DNA of 64,000 nucleotides from Burkholderia sp. Bp9143 (GCF_003853645.1 NZ_QTPO01000030.1:41518-105517), one strand, 5' to 3'. Shown: positions 42,420-53,303, numbered from the stretch's first letter. Notes: generated by a model from the letters alone, not told the origin. A program made the numbers and translations.

Positions 42420-43364
42420 TCAGAACATCGCGACCCGGTGGCGCGCGTGCGCGAACGTCGGGTCGCTTTCGAGCGGCCGGTAGTTCAACCGCTGCGACAG
42501 GTCGACCGCCGCGCCGCACACCGCTTCGACGAGCCGCTCCTTCTCGCCGGCCTCGCCGATCTCCGAGCGCGGCACCGTTGCGGTAATCGCCGCGACGATC
42601 GCGCCCGAATGGTCGCGCACGGGTGCCGTCACGGCCGAAATGCCGCTCTCGAATGCGGCCTCGCTGACCGCGTAGCCGAGCCGCGCGTAGTGACGCACGC
42701 GCTCGTACAACTCATCGACGGTGCCCGGCGTGCGCTCGGTGAACTGTTCGAGCCGCTTTTCCGGATAGAGCTGGCGCAGCGCATCACGCGTGAGGTCGCC
42801 CATCAGCACGTGGCCGTGCACGGTCGCGTGCGCGGGCAGCCGCGTGCCGACGTGCACCTTCACCGAACCGAACATCGACGTGTTGCTCTGCGCCTTCGCG
42901 ACGAACACGACATCGCGCTGGTCGCGGATCAGCAGGTGCGTCGACAGGCCCGTCGCATCGCGTAACCGTTCGAGCACGGGTGTGCCGAGATCGGTCAGCT
43001 CCAGCGAATTCAAATATTCGAAGCCGAGCCGCAGCACGCCGACGCCGAGCCGGAAATAGCGGTCGCCGTTCACGCGCTCGAGAAAGCCGAGCGCTTCGAG
43101 CGTCTGCAGCAGGCGGAAGGTGGTCGTGCGCGGGATGCCGATGCGCTTCGACAGCTCGGGCGCGCCGAGCACCGGCTCGCGCGCCGAGAATTCGGCGAGG
43201 ATCCGCAGCCCGCGTTCGAGGCCCGGCACCAGATACGACGACGCGCCGCCGGACGATTCGTCGTCGCCTGCGCCCTGCTTCGACGCGTTGTGGTCGACGT
43301 CGTCGCCGACCGTCGCGCGCGGCGCGCGTGCCGGCTTCGCCGGCGGTTTCGATGCGCCGCTCAT
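42420..43364 (-). CDS. IclR-family transcriptional regulator (second paralogue)
   Basis: 314-residue IclR regulator with a 43-residue disordered Ala/Pro/Ser-rich head before the winged helix (LVPGLERGLRILAEF, LSKRIGIPRTTTFRLLQTLEALGFLE). The effector domain has STHLLIRDQRDVVFVAKAQSN and GTRLPAHATVHGHVLMGDL. It is plainly a close paralogue of the in-operon IclR at 35931-36791, including the recognition helix apart from V to T and S to A changes, so the two could bind the same operators. It is convergent with the porin. I start it at the ATG at 43364. Confidence 0.9.
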   Translation of the reverse strand: MSGASKPPAKPARAPRATVGDDVDHNASKQGAGDDESSGGASSYLVPGLERGLRILAEFSAREPVLGAPELSKRIGIPRTTTFRLLQTLEALGFLERVNGDRYFRLGVGVLRLGFEYLNSLELTDLGTPVLERLRDATGLSTHLLIRDQRDVVFVAKAQSNTSMFGSVKVHVGTRLPAHATVHGHVLMGDLTRDALRQLYPEKRLEQFTERTPGTVDELYERVRHYARLGYAVSEAAFESGISAVTAPVRDHSGAIVAAITATVPRSEIGEAGEKERLVEAVCGAAVDLSQRLNYRPLESDPTFAHARHRVAMF

Positions 43365-43739
43365 CGTTGGATTGACCCTGTGCACATGGACGGAATGGAA
43401 GCGTTCACGAATGACCCGCAATGCTTGATTATGGATTTTCGACCGGACCGGATCAACACGATCCGGCGCAGGCGGCCGACAGCCCGGCGCGCCCGGCCGG
43501 ACAGCCGGACTGTCATATAGCCTGATGCGATCGAAAGGATAACAGCGATAGACAGGACTGCCCACCGGAACGTCGGGGTGTGTCGGCTGGCGGCGAGCGA
43601 TGGGCAAACGCGAACGCACCGCACGCGATGTCGCATGCGGATCGATTCGGGCAAGTCGGATGGAGGGAAAACGAACAGGAAAAACGCGTGCAGACGAACG
43701 ACCGCACCGATCCGCGCACGGGATCGGCGCGACGCGACG
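43365..43739. other. upstream region of second IclR gene
   Basis: 375 bp without a gene that I can support. It includes the CCGGATC-AACAC-GATCCGG inverted repeat at 43448-43466; otherwise nothing is recognised. Confidence 0.45.
43448..43466. promoter_or_regulatory. inverted repeat upstream of second IclR gene
   Basis: Perfect 7-bp arms CCGGATC and GATCCGG with a 5-bp spacer, 84 bp upstream of the IclR start. It could be an operator or a leader hairpin. It does not resemble the TGTTCC operator. Confidence 0.4.
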
Positions 43740-43946
43740 TCAGGCCGTCACGGCGTCGTCATATTCGGCGCGCGCGAGCTGGCCGGCGGCGTACGCGTCG
43801 GCTTCGCCGTGAAAGCCTTCCGTGCTGAATGCAACGACTTTCACACCGACGCCGGACGCCCGCTTCACCGTCAGCGCCCATTGCCATCCGCCGTCTTGTT
43901 CGAAGACGTGCAGCGAGGGTTCGAGGGATGAGTCCAGTACGGTCAC
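43740..43946 (-). CDS. 68-residue hypothetical protein
   Basis: Small soluble protein probably starting at the GTG at 43946, because AGGAG lies about 8 bases upstream. It contains the strand-rich segment SLHVFEQDGGWQWALTVKRASG, a later AFSTEGFHGEADAYAAGQLARAEY helix and no signal peptide. I do not recognise the family. Amino-acid composition and ribosome-binding site support a real gene. Confidence 0.55.
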   Translation of the reverse strand: MTVLDSSLEPSLHVFEQDGGWQWALTVKRASGVGVKVVAFSTEGFHGEADAYAAGQLARAEYDDAVTA

Positions 43947-44265
43947 GGGTTGTGCTCCTGCCCTGCATGTCGCATCGGCGACGCGCCGGGCATGTCGAAA
44001 AGATGCGCCGCCTCGCGACGCGTTTCTACCATTCGACAGTCTAGTCAAGGAATGTTGCGACGCACCATCAGGGCTTACACTTGCCTATCGGAACCGGACG
44101 GTCGATGAAATCCAACTGAAACCCATATAGCACGGGCCTCACAGCCGGATTCCCGCAGCACGGCATACCACGCGTGCGGCAACGTGCCGCATGGACGACC
44201 GATTGCCCGGATCGGTTGAAAAACGGGTCGCGACCCCGGGCGACCGAGCCGGCCGATCAGCATCG
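43947..44265. other. intergenic region before alkB
   Basis: About 320 bp with no recognised gene. A short hairpin TGCGGCA-ACG-TGCCGCA near 44174-44190 may end the alkB transcript; nothing else stands out. Confidence 0.4.
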
Positions 44266-44871
44266 CTACCGGCCCGCCCCCGCCGACACCACGCGCCGGA
44301 ACGTCAGGTTGACCCGCTCGCCCTGCACGGCCGGCGCCTTCGGCACGCGGTGCTGCCATTCGGCCTGCGTGCGGCCGCGCATCACCAGCAGGCTGCCGTG
44401 CGTCAACCGGTACGCATGCACGACGCCGGTCGCACGATGACGCAGGTCGAACACGCGCATCGCGCCGAGGCTCACCGACGCGATCACCGGCGCATCGCCG
44501 AGCTCCGGCTCGTTGTCCGCATGCCAGCCGAGACTGTCCTGCCCGTTGCGATAACGGTTGAGCAGCACGCTGTTGAAACGCGCACCGCTGGTCGCCTCGA
44601 CCGCGCGCTTCAGGTCGAGCACGGCCGGCGTCCATGGCGCGGGCACGTTGCGAATCCCCGAATACACGTAGACGGCGTCGGGCTCACCCTGCCACGCGGT
44701 GAGCCGCGGCAGCGGAATGCGGCCGCGCGGCGTGCGGATCGTGTCCTGCCGCCACGCGACCTCGTCGATCAGCGCGGCCAGCACGCGATCGGCATCGGCC
44801 GGCGCGAGCCAGTCGGGGTACCAGTCCACGTCGGGCACGGGCGAATCGGCGAAAAGATCGGGTGTCGACAT
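44266..44871 (-). CDS. alkB: AlkB-like Fe(II)/2-oxoglutarate dioxygenase
   Basis: 201-residue DNA/RNA demethylase of the AlkB family, which oxidatively removes methyl lesions such as 1-methyladenine and 3-methylcytosine. Iron ligands H117, D119 and H174 are present (GWHADNE; EWQHRV). The 2-oxoglutarate-binding RxNxTxR motif is R186-N188-T190-R192 (ERVNLTFR). The NRYRNGQDSLGWH block is typical. I start it at the ATG at 44871 because the longer frame adds only non-conserved sequence. It is monocistronic and divergent from the nitroreductase gene. Confidence 0.9.
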   Translation of the reverse strand: MSTPDLFADSPVPDVDWYPDWLAPADADRVLAALIDEVAWRQDTIRTPRGRIPLPRLTAWQGEPDAVYVYSGIRNVPAPWTPAVLDLKRAVEATSGARFNSVLLNRYRNGQDSLGWHADNEPELGDAPVIASVSLGAMRVFDLRHRATGVVHAYRLTHGSLLVMRGRTQAEWQHRVPKAPAVQGERVNLTFRRVVSAGAGR

Positions 44872-45124
44872 GTCGGGACCAGGCAGCAAATGAACGATGC
44901 AGGCGAACCATGTCTGCATGGTAGCCAACGGCGACGCGCGCCGCCATGCGCTGTCATTCCGGCGCGTGACACGCCCGCGCGCCTGAATCGCCGATCGCGA
45001 AGCCCATGCGTTTTCGCGCGCCACGCTATCATCGCGCCGTGTCGCGGCGCGCCCTTATCCAGCGCGCTGCCTTCTCCCGCAATGCCGGCCGGCGCGACCC
45101 GGCCGAATTCTTCCCGGACCCACC

Positions 45125-45709
45125 ATGACGCTCTCCGATTCCGCCCTCGACCAGCTGTTCCTCACGGCGCGCACGCACAACGCCTGGCAGGACAAACCTG
45201 TCGACGACGCGCTGCTGCACCGGCTGATCGACCTGACGAAATTCGGCCCGACGTCGGCGAACTCAAGCCCCGCGCGCTTCGTGTTCGTCAAGTCGCCCGA
45301 AGCGAAGGCGCGCCTGAAACCGGCGCTGTCCGCAGGCAATCTCGCGAAGACGATGGCCGCGCCCGTCACCGTGATCGTCGGCATGGACTTCGCGTTCCAC
45401 GAGCACCTGCCGCGCCTGTTCCCGCATGCCGACGCGCGCAGCTGGTTCGCGGGCAACGACGCGCTGATCGAGGCCACCGCATTCCGCAACTCGTCGCTGC
45501 AGGGCGCGTACCTGATCCTCGCCGCGCGCGCGCTCGGCCTCGATGCGGGCCCGATGTCGGGTTTCGACGCCGCGAAGGTCGATGCCGAATTCTTCGCTGG
45601 CACCGCGATCCGCACCAACTTCCTCGTGAATCTCGGCTACGGCGACCCGGCGGGCCTGTTCCCGCGTGGGCCGCGCTTCGATTTCGACGATATCGCGCAC
45701 ATCGTCTGA
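45125..45709 (+). CDS. rutE: RutE/HadB-like nitroreductase (malonic semialdehyde reductase)
   Basis: 194-residue nitroreductase-fold flavoprotein of the RutE/HadB subgroup. RutE reduces malonic semialdehyde to 3-hydroxypropionate in uracil catabolism. Landmarks are TARTHNAWQDKPVDD, the FMN-contacting KFGPTSANSSPARF, NSSLQGAYLILAARALGLDAGPMSGFD and NLGYGDPAGLFPRGPRFDF near the end. The other rut genes are not present here, so the physiological role may be a general quinone- or nitro-reductase. It converges on the metallophosphoesterase with a 6-bp gap. Confidence 0.82.
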   Translation: MTLSDSALDQLFLTARTHNAWQDKPVDDALLHRLIDLTKFGPTSANSSPARFVFVKSPEAKARLKPALSAGNLAKTMAAPVTVIVGMDFAFHEHLPRLFPHADARSWFAGNDALIEATAFRNSSLQGAYLILAARALGLDAGPMSGFDAAKVDAEFFAGTAIRTNFLVNLGYGDPAGLFPRGPRFDFDDIAHIV

Positions 45710-45715
45710 CACGCG

Positions 45716-46864
<1,149 letters not shown>

Positions 46865-47331
46865 GGAATACTCGTCCTCGTTGCGATACCGCTTCCGCGC
46901 CGCGCATCGGATGGGACCGTGACATCCGGTCTCGTCATGCGCCGCGTCCTTCGACGGATGGTACACAGATGCGACCCGGCTCGACCGAACGCGGATTCGT
47001 TCTCGCTCGCGCGGCAATCCGGCATTCGTCGCGGCGATTCGCGCACATCGACAGACAAACAAACGCCGCCGGCATGGTTTCGTCCGATGATCCTTTACAG
47101 TCCGTTAGCAACCCTGCAAGAGCATGCGCTGACAGCATCGCGTCCCGCGGTCACGACCTTCCCGGAACGCCCGCCGGGCGGCCTGCCGCATGCCCCCAAT
47201 GCGCGCCGCATCGCTGGCGATCTATATCGCGCTGATTTATTATCGGCTCCGTATCGCGGAATCGTCGTCGCGGCGACGAACCGCATTGCGCCGCGCCCGG
47301 CATCCAACTCCAACGTCGAGCTCGTCACACC
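46865..47331. other. intergenic region before the ytcA-mdtNOP operon
   Basis: 467 bp. Only unconserved frames are open. It must carry the promoters of the phosphoesterase and the efflux operon. I recognise no operator or RNA gene. Confidence 0.45.
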
Positions 47332-47625
47332 ATGAGAAAAACAACGCCGCGCGCCCCCCTGCGCGTCGCCGCCGTCCTGGTGCCTGCCCTGCCGCTCGCG
47401 GGCTGCACGTCGCGCGGCGCACCGTCGTACGTGCTGTTCGGCGCGTATTTCCCGCTCTGGCTCGTCAGCGCGATCGTCGGCATCGTCGGCGCGATCGTTG
47501 CGCACCGCGTGTTCGTCGCGACCGGCTGGGCCGCCACCGTGCCCTACCAGCTCGCCGTCTGCACCGCGATCGGGCTCGTGGTCGCCGTGATCGTGTGGCT
47601 CACCGGCACGGGGCCGTTCGCATGA
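47332..47625 (+). CDS. ytcA: YtcA-like lipoprotein
   Basis: 97-residue protein with a lipoprotein signal: basic start, hydrophobic stretch and lipobox LPLAGC, so the Cys near residue 24 is the probable lipidation site. Two hydrophobic segments follow (LWLVSAIVGIVGAIVAHRVFV and LAVCTAIGLVVAVIVW). It is first in an operon ordered like Escherichia coli ytcA-mdtN-mdtO-mdtP, which supports the identification. Its stop overlaps the mdtN start (ATGA). The role in the pump is unknown. Confidence 0.8.
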   Translation: MRKTTPRAPLRVAAVLVPALPLAGCTSRGAPSYVLFGAYFPLWLVSAIVGIVGAIVAHRVFVATGWAATVPYQLAVCTAIGLVVAVIVWLTGTGPFA

Positions 47626-48671
47626 AGGCCGCCGGAACCGCCCGCCCGTCCACGAAAGGCCGCGTGATCGCGCTGGCGATCGTCGCGCTCGCCATCGCGG
47701 CGCTCGCGTACGCGTACCACCGCACGACCGCCTACCCGTCCACCGACGACGCGTCGATCGACGCGGACGTCGTCCACGTCGCGTCGCCCGTCGGCGGACG
47801 CATCGTGCAGCTCGCGGTACACGAGAACCAGCGCGTCGCGAAAGGCGACCTGCTGTATCAAATCGATCCCGTGCCGTACCGGCTGACGGTCGCGCAGGCG
47901 CAGGCCGATCTCGAGCTCGCGCGCGCGTCGCTCGACACGCGCCGCCGGTCGCTGATCGGCGAGCGCTCGAACGCGGCCGTGGCCGCCGAGCAGGTGAAAC
48001 GCGCGACGCAGAATCACGATCTCGCGACGCGCGACGTGAACCGGCTCGCACCGCTCGCCGCGCAGGGCTACGTCAGCGCGCAGCAGTTCGACCAGGCGAA
48101 GGTCCGGCAGCGCGACGCGGCCGTGTCGCTCGCGCAGGCGCAGGAACAGCAGCGATCGTCCGCGCAGACGATCGGCGACGACGCCGACGCGATCGCCACG
48201 CTCCATGCGCGCGAAGCCGCGCTCGCCCGCGCGCAGCACGCGCTCGACGATACGGTCGTGCGCGCGCCGCACGACGGGCTGGTGACGGGCCTGACCGTGC
48301 TCGCCGGCGAAACCCTCGCGCCGAACCAGTCGATCTTCACGCTGATCGATGCGAGCGAATGGTTTGCCGTCGGCAATTTCCGCGAAACGTCGTTGAACCG
48401 CATCGCGGTCGGCGACTGCGCGACCGTCTATTCGATGATCGACCGCAGCCGTCCGCTGACGGGCAAGGTCGTCGGCATCGGTGCCGGCATCGCGGACAGC
48501 GATCGCATCAACCTGCCGCGCACGCTGCCGATCGTGCAGCGCTCGGTGAACTGGGTGCACGTCGCGCAGCGCTTCCCGGTGCGCGTGAAGCTCGACGAAC
48601 CCGACGGCAAGCTCGTGCGTGTCGGCGCGAGCGCGATCGTCGAGGTCCGGCATGGCTCAGCCTGTCGCTGA
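47622..48671 (+). CDS. mdtN: membrane fusion protein MdtN-like (HlyD family)
   Basis: 349-residue periplasmic adaptor with one N-terminal transmembrane helix (RVIALAIVALAIAALAYAY). It has the split lipoyl halves STDDASIDADVVHVASPVGGR and TVVRAPHDGLVTGL, and a long Ala/Gln/Arg-rich coiled-coil hairpin between them. It links the inner-membrane component MdtO to the outer-membrane factor MdtP for export of small aromatic or antibiotic compounds. It overlaps ytcA by 4 bp and mdtO by 20 bp. Confidence 0.85.
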   Translation: MKAAGTARPSTKGRVIALAIVALAIAALAYAYHRTTAYPSTDDASIDADVVHVASPVGGRIVQLAVHENQRVAKGDLLYQIDPVPYRLTVAQAQADLELARASLDTRRRSLIGERSNAAVAAEQVKRATQNHDLATRDVNRLAPLAAQGYVSAQQFDQAKVRQRDAAVSLAQAQEQQRSSAQTIGDDADAIATLHAREAALARAQHALDDTVVRAPHDGLVTGLTVLAGETLAPNQSIFTLIDASEWFAVGNFRETSLNRIAVGDCATVYSMIDRSRPLTGKVVGIGAGIADSDRINLPRTLPIVQRSVNWVHVAQRFPVRVKLDEPDGKLVRVGASAIVEVRHGSACR

Positions 48672-50754
48672 GGTCCGCTCGCCCGGCCCGCGCGAAGTCC
48701 TGCGACTGCTCGCGCCGTTTCCGGGGCGCACGTCGATCGCCGTGCGGGTCGCCCTGATCTGCGCGCTGACCGTGCTCGTGACCAGCGCGTACGGTACGCC
48801 CGAGGCGGCGCTGTCAGCCTACGTCGTGTTCTTCATGATCCGCGCCGACCGCGTGACGAGCGTCGTGCTCGCGGCCGCGCTGCTGCTGATCGTCACGATC
48901 GTGATCGGGCTGGTGCTCGGCATCGCGATCTTCAGCATCGACTATTCGATCCTGCGGGTCGCGTGCATGGCCGTGCTTTCGGTCGGGCTGCTGTACCTGA
49001 CGTCGGCCAGCAAGCTGCGCCCCGTGGGCGCGATCCTCGCGATGATAGTCGGCTTCGGGCTCGACCAGCTCGGCCTCGCGCCGTTCGGCGAAGCCGCGAC
49101 GCGCGCGTTGCTCTATATCTGGCTGACGGTCGCGATCCCGGTCGGCATCGCGATCGTCGTCAACCTGCTGATCGCGCCGTCGCCGCGCCGGCTCGCGCTC
49201 GCGCAACTTGCGAAGCGGCTGCGGCTCGCCGCGCTTCGGCTGCGCGGTGACGACGACACGCGCGCCGCGTTCGACGCGAGCCTGCGCGACGGCGACAAGC
49301 AATTGCTGACATGGCTCAAACTGTCGAAACTCGAAGGCACGTCATCCGCCGCCGACGTCGCGGCGCTGCGGCAGGCCATTGCGTCGAGCACGGCGCTGCT
49401 GGTCGGCGTCGCGCTGGCCGATCGCGAACCGGACGCGCGGCTGCCCGCCGCGTTCGCCGCGCCGATCGCGGCCACGCTCGACGAGATGGCGGCCATACTC
49501 GAACGCGGCGGCTATCCGGTCGACGTGACGCTCGCGCTGCCGCCGGCCGATGCACTGCCACCGCTCGCGCGCGTCGCCGCGACCGATCTTCATGCGGCGA
49601 TCACGTGCTTCGCGGAACCGGGCGCGACGGTCGATGCAGCGACGCAACCCGCGACCGACACGCCCGCCGCAGCGGCAACGCCCGTCGCCACGCCCGTCGC
49701 CACGCCCGAACCTGCCTCATCGCCGGCGCCGCGCGGCGGCTTCTTCCTGCCGGATGCGCGCAGCAATCCCGATCACATCCGCTATGCGTTGAAGACGACC
49801 GCCGCGGCAATCTTCTGCTATCTGCTGTATTCGCAGCTCGACTGGTCGGGCATCCATACGTGCGTCGTCACCTGCTACATCGTGTCGCTCGGCTCGACGG
49901 CCGAGACGGTCGAGAAGCTCACGTTGCGGATCGCCGGCTGCATCGTCGGCGCGCTGCTCGGCACCGCCGCGCTCGTGTTCGTCGTACCGGCGCTGTCGTC
50001 GATCGGTCAGTTGATGGCGCTGGTGTTCGCCGGCGCGTGGCTGTCCGCGTGGGTCGCGTTCGGCTCGCCGCGCATCGCGTACGCGGGCTTCCAGATCGCG
50101 TTCGCGTTCTTCCTGTGCGTGATCCAGGGCGCCGGTCCCGGCTTCGACCTGACGATCGCGCGCGATCGCACGATCGGCATCCTGCTCGGCAACGTCGTCG
50201 TGTATCTCGTCTTCACGCGCATCTGGCCGGTCAGCATCGGCAAGCAGATCGACGTCGCGCTCGCCGCGCTGCTCGAGCAGTGGCGCCGCGTCGTGCAGAT
50301 CGCGCAGCCGGCCGAACGCCGCACGCTCGCCGCCGAAGCCTTCGCGCGCCACGGCGCGATCGCGCAGGACCTCGGCCTCGTCCACTACGAGCCGTCGTGG
50401 GTACGGCCGGCCGCCACGTGGCTCGCCACCCGACGACGCGCGCTCGCGGAACTCGGCGCGCTCGAAGGCCCGCTGTTCCTGCTCGCCGAACGCACGCCGG
50501 GCGATGCGGCGATCGGCGCACACCTCGCGCGCGTGGTCGAACTGCGCGACGACGACCCGGGTGCCGACGCCGCTATGCCGCCCCTGTCATCGACGGCAGA
50601 CGCGGCAGCCGTGCCGGCCCCGCCGCCGGCCGCCGCCCCCGCCGACCCTGCACGCGACGCGCTGCTGAACCTGATCGACACGCGGCTCGCACATATCGCC
50701 GACGCCACGCGTCAAGCCACCCCGAAGGAGCCTGCCCCTCATGCGCGTCCCTGA
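48652..50754 (+). CDS. mdtO: FUSC-family inner-membrane transporter MdtO-like
   Basis: 700-residue inner-membrane protein of the fusaric-acid-resistance/aromatic-acid-exporter (FUSC) family. Two sets of membrane helices (about 35-185 and 385-540) are separated by a large soluble region and a Pro/Thr/Ala-rich linker (TDTPAAAATPVATPVATPEP). The second half starts NPDHIRYALKTTAAAIFCYLLYS, a family landmark. It provides the export step in the MdtNOP system. It overlaps mdtN by 20 bp and mdtP by 14 bp. Confidence 0.88.
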   Translation: MAQPVAEVRSPGPREVLRLLAPFPGRTSIAVRVALICALTVLVTSAYGTPEAALSAYVVFFMIRADRVTSVVLAAALLLIVTIVIGLVLGIAIFSIDYSILRVACMAVLSVGLLYLTSASKLRPVGAILAMIVGFGLDQLGLAPFGEAATRALLYIWLTVAIPVGIAIVVNLLIAPSPRRLALAQLAKRLRLAALRLRGDDDTRAAFDASLRDGDKQLLTWLKLSKLEGTSSAADVAALRQAIASSTALLVGVALADREPDARLPAAFAAPIAATLDEMAAILERGGYPVDVTLALPPADALPPLARVAATDLHAAITCFAEPGATVDAATQPATDTPAAAATPVATPVATPEPASSPAPRGGFFLPDARSNPDHIRYALKTTAAAIFCYLLYSQLDWSGIHTCVVTCYIVSLGSTAETVEKLTLRIAGCIVGALLGTAALVFVVPALSSIGQLMALVFAGAWLSAWVAFGSPRIAYAGFQIAFAFFLCVIQGAGPGFDLTIARDRTIGILLGNVVVYLVFTRIWPVSIGKQIDVALAALLEQWRRVVQIAQPAERRTLAAEAFARHGAIAQDLGLVHYEPSWVRPAATWLATRRRALAELGALEGPLFLLAERTPGDAAIGAHLARVVELRDDDPGADAAMPPLSSTADAAAVPAPPPAAAPADPARDALLNLIDTRLAHIADATRQATPKEPAPHARP

Positions 50755-52288
50755 ACCGCCGGCCGCGTCGATCGCCGCCGCCGCGCTCGCGACCGCCATC
50801 GCGCTGACCGGTTGCGCCACGTCGTCGATCGATCTGGCGCCGGAGGCACCCGACCGCTCATGGCAGCCGCAAACGTCGGCCGCGGGCGACATCGTGCCGG
50901 CCCCGCCGCTTGCGTCCGCGCAACGTGCGCCGCACGACTACACGCTGCCGGCCTCGCCCGCGCTCGCGTCGGTGTCGCCGCCCGCCGCGCTCGATACCGC
51001 GCATCCGTACACGCTGCCCGAGTTGATCGATCTCGCCGAATCGACGAACCCGCTGACCCGCATCGCGTGGAACGACGCGCGCAACGCGGCGCTCGCGGTC
51101 GGCATCGCGAAAGCCGCGTACCTGCCGAACCTGTCCGCGACGGCAATGGGCGCGTACCAGACGAGCCACGGCTCGACGTCGACGATCCTCGGCGACGCGT
51201 CGAGCAATACGACCGTGCACGGCACGATCTCGGCGCTGTCGCTGCAATGGCTGCTGTTCGATTTCGGCGGCCGCGCAGCGCGCGTCGAGGCGGCCGAACA
51301 GGCGTCGGTCGCGTCGAACGTCGCGTTCACGGCCGTGCACCAGCAGGTGATCCACGACGTAACCGTCGCGTATTACCGCTACGAAGCGGCCCATTCGCGC
51401 GCGGCCAGCGCGCAGCAGGGCCTGACGAACGCGGACGCGATCCTTGCGGCGTCCCGCGCGCGGCTCAAGCAAGGCGTCGGCACCGTCGTCGAACTCGCGC
51501 AGGCGACGCAGAACCGCGCGCAGGCGAATCTCGCGCTCGTGCAGGCGAACGGCGCGGAGAGCGACAGCTACCTCGCGCTGGTTTCCGCGCTTGGCATCTC
51601 GCCGCTGTCGAAACCGTCGATCGCCGCGCTGCCCAAGCGCCCGCTATCGCCCACGCTCGCTTCGTCGGTCGACGCGATCGTGTCGGACGCGATCGCGCGC
51701 CGCCCCGACCTACAGGGCGCGTATGCGCTCGAGCAGGCCAACCGCGCAAAGATCAAGGCCGCGGAAGCCGCGTTCATGCCGAAGATCTTCCTGTCGGCGT
51801 CGACGTCCTACGCCAGCGGCGGCACCGCGATTACCGCGTTGCCCGCGATCGGCGACCAGGCCCCGACCGTGAACCTGAACGGCAGCCGCTACGGCGGCGG
51901 CGTGTTCCTCGGCGTGACGATTCCGCTGTACGACGGCGGCCTGCGCTCGGCGGTGCCGATGCAGGCGCGCAACGATTCGCAAAGCGCGTCCGCGCGCCTC
52001 ACGCGAACCAAGGAGGAAGCCGTCCGCCAGGTCGTCGCCGCGCAGAATGCAGTGCAGACGAGCCTCGCGTCGCACGACGCGGCCAAGGCGCTCGTCGATG
52101 CCGCGCAGACAAGCTACGACGCGGCACTGACCGCGTACCGGAACGGCGTCGGCTCGGTCACCGATGCGACGATCGCGCAAAGCCAGTTGCTCGCGGCCCG
52201 CAACGCGGAGGTCGACAGCTACGCCGGCGCGCTGTCGGCCGCCGCCGCGCTCGCGCTTGCGACGGGGACGATCGGCGCGTCGCAGTGA
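50741..52288 (+). CDS. mdtP: outer-membrane efflux factor MdtP-like (TolC/NodT)
   Basis: 515-residue outer-membrane channel protein of the RND-type lipoprotein TolC family. The lipobox is near residue 24 (AIALTGC). Two repeated OEP halves follow, with typical helices such as LIDLAESTNPLTRIAWNDARNAALAVGIAKAAYLPNL and RPDLQGAYALEQANRAKIKAAEAAFMPK, and the VTIPLYDGGLRSA strand. AAGGAG lies 11 bases before the ATG at 50741. It is the last gene of the efflux operon and completes an envelope-spanning pump. Confidence 0.88.
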   Translation: MRVPEPPAASIAAAALATAIALTGCATSSIDLAPEAPDRSWQPQTSAAGDIVPAPPLASAQRAPHDYTLPASPALASVSPPAALDTAHPYTLPELIDLAESTNPLTRIAWNDARNAALAVGIAKAAYLPNLSATAMGAYQTSHGSTSTILGDASSNTTVHGTISALSLQWLLFDFGGRAARVEAAEQASVASNVAFTAVHQQVIHDVTVAYYRYEAAHSRAASAQQGLTNADAILAASRARLKQGVGTVVELAQATQNRAQANLALVQANGAESDSYLALVSALGISPLSKPSIAALPKRPLSPTLASSVDAIVSDAIARRPDLQGAYALEQANRAKIKAAEAAFMPKIFLSASTSYASGGTAITALPAIGDQAPTVNLNGSRYGGGVFLGVTIPLYDGGLRSAVPMQARNDSQSASARLTRTKEEAVRQVVAAQNAVQTSLASHDAAKALVDAAQTSYDAALTAYRNGVGSVTDATIAQSQLLAARNAEVDSYAGALSAAAALALATGTIGASQ

Positions 52289-52595
52289 CGCGTTGCCGCC
52301 CCCGAACCGGTTGACGCCTGCGCGGCCGGCCCACTAGAATGCCGCCCATTCTTCCTTCAGGAACCATCGTGGACAGTTGCAGCACTCCGTTGCGTGCGCC
52401 GCTTGCCGCCTGAACGCCTGTCCGACGCAGTTCTCCTGCCGCGGCTCGCGTTCCGCGAGCCCGCACGCCATCCGTTTCACACTGAATGACGCATTCGCGC
52501 GGTACAGTACCGCGCGATGACGGCCATCGTGCCGCGTCCGGCCTCGCGCCGCCGCGACGCGGGCCGGCATGCGCACTTGGCACGGCAGGACAACC
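52289..52595. other. leader region of mgtC-like gene
   Basis: 307 bp with no gene that I can support. A magnesium-responsive leader would be plausible for mgtC, but I see no recognised mgtL-type peptide or riboswitch fold. Confidence 0.4.
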
Positions 52596-53303
52596 ATGAC
52601 TCTCGATTTCGCACTCCGTCTTTTCACCGCGTTCGCCTGCGGCGTCGCAATCGGCCTCGAACGCCAGATGCGGCAACGCACGGCGGGCCTGCGCACGATC
52701 ACGCTCGTCGCGAGCGGCGCGTGCCTGTTCGTCACGCTCGGCGTGCTGACCGGCAACGGCGTGGCCGGCGTCACGCAGATCGCCGCTTACGTCGTGTCGG
52801 GCGTCGGCTTTCTCGGCGGCGGCGTGATCATGCGCGACAAGGGGTCGATCCAGGGCATCAACACGGCCGCGACGCTGTGGTGCTCGGCCGCCGTCGGCGT
52901 GCTGGCCGGCTCCGGCCATTTCGTGCCGGCGCTGGCCGGTACGGGCGTCGTGCTGCTCACCAACACGGTGCTGCGCGGCGTCAGCCAGGCGATCAACGCG
53001 ACCCCCGTGTCGAACGCCGATCTCGTGCGCGAATACCAGATCACCGTGATCTGCCTGGCCGCCGACGAAGTGCACATCCGCACGCTGCTGTCGAATGCGA
53101 TGTATGCGAAACCGCTGTCGTTCCAGAGCCTGACGAGCGAGGACGTACCCGAGCAGCCGGACCGGCTGAAGGTAACCGCGACGCTGAAGCTGCATCCGAA
53201 GGATCAGCAGAAGCTCGAGCAGATCGCGAGCCGGATGAGCATGGAGAAGAGCATTTCCAGCGTGAGCTGGACCGCGAAGGAAGCGGAGCCGATGATGGAA
53301 TGA
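52596..53303 (+). CDS. mgtC: MgtC/SapB family membrane protein
   Basis: 235-residue inner-membrane protein, the length of true MgtC with its C-terminal soluble domain. The N-terminal conserved block is visible: CGVAIGLERQMRQRTAGLRTITLVASGACLFV, then GVGFLGGGVIMRDKGSIQGINTAATLWCSAAVGVLAGSG. The C-terminal half is ACT-like. MgtC supports growth at low magnesium and, as I recall for Burkholderia cenocepacia, survival in macrophages. I prefer the ATG at 52596 (AGGACA upstream) over a start 9 codons earlier. It lies tail-to-tail with cepR. Confidence 0.88.
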   Translation: MTLDFALRLFTAFACGVAIGLERQMRQRTAGLRTITLVASGACLFVTLGVLTGNGVAGVTQIAAYVVSGVGFLGGGVIMRDKGSIQGINTAATLWCSAAVGVLAGSGHFVPALAGTGVVLLTNTVLRGVSQAINATPVSNADLVREYQITVICLAADEVHIRTLLSNAMYAKPLSFQSLTSEDVPEQPDRLKVTATLKLHPKDQQKLEQIASRMSMEKSISSVSWTAKEAEPMME

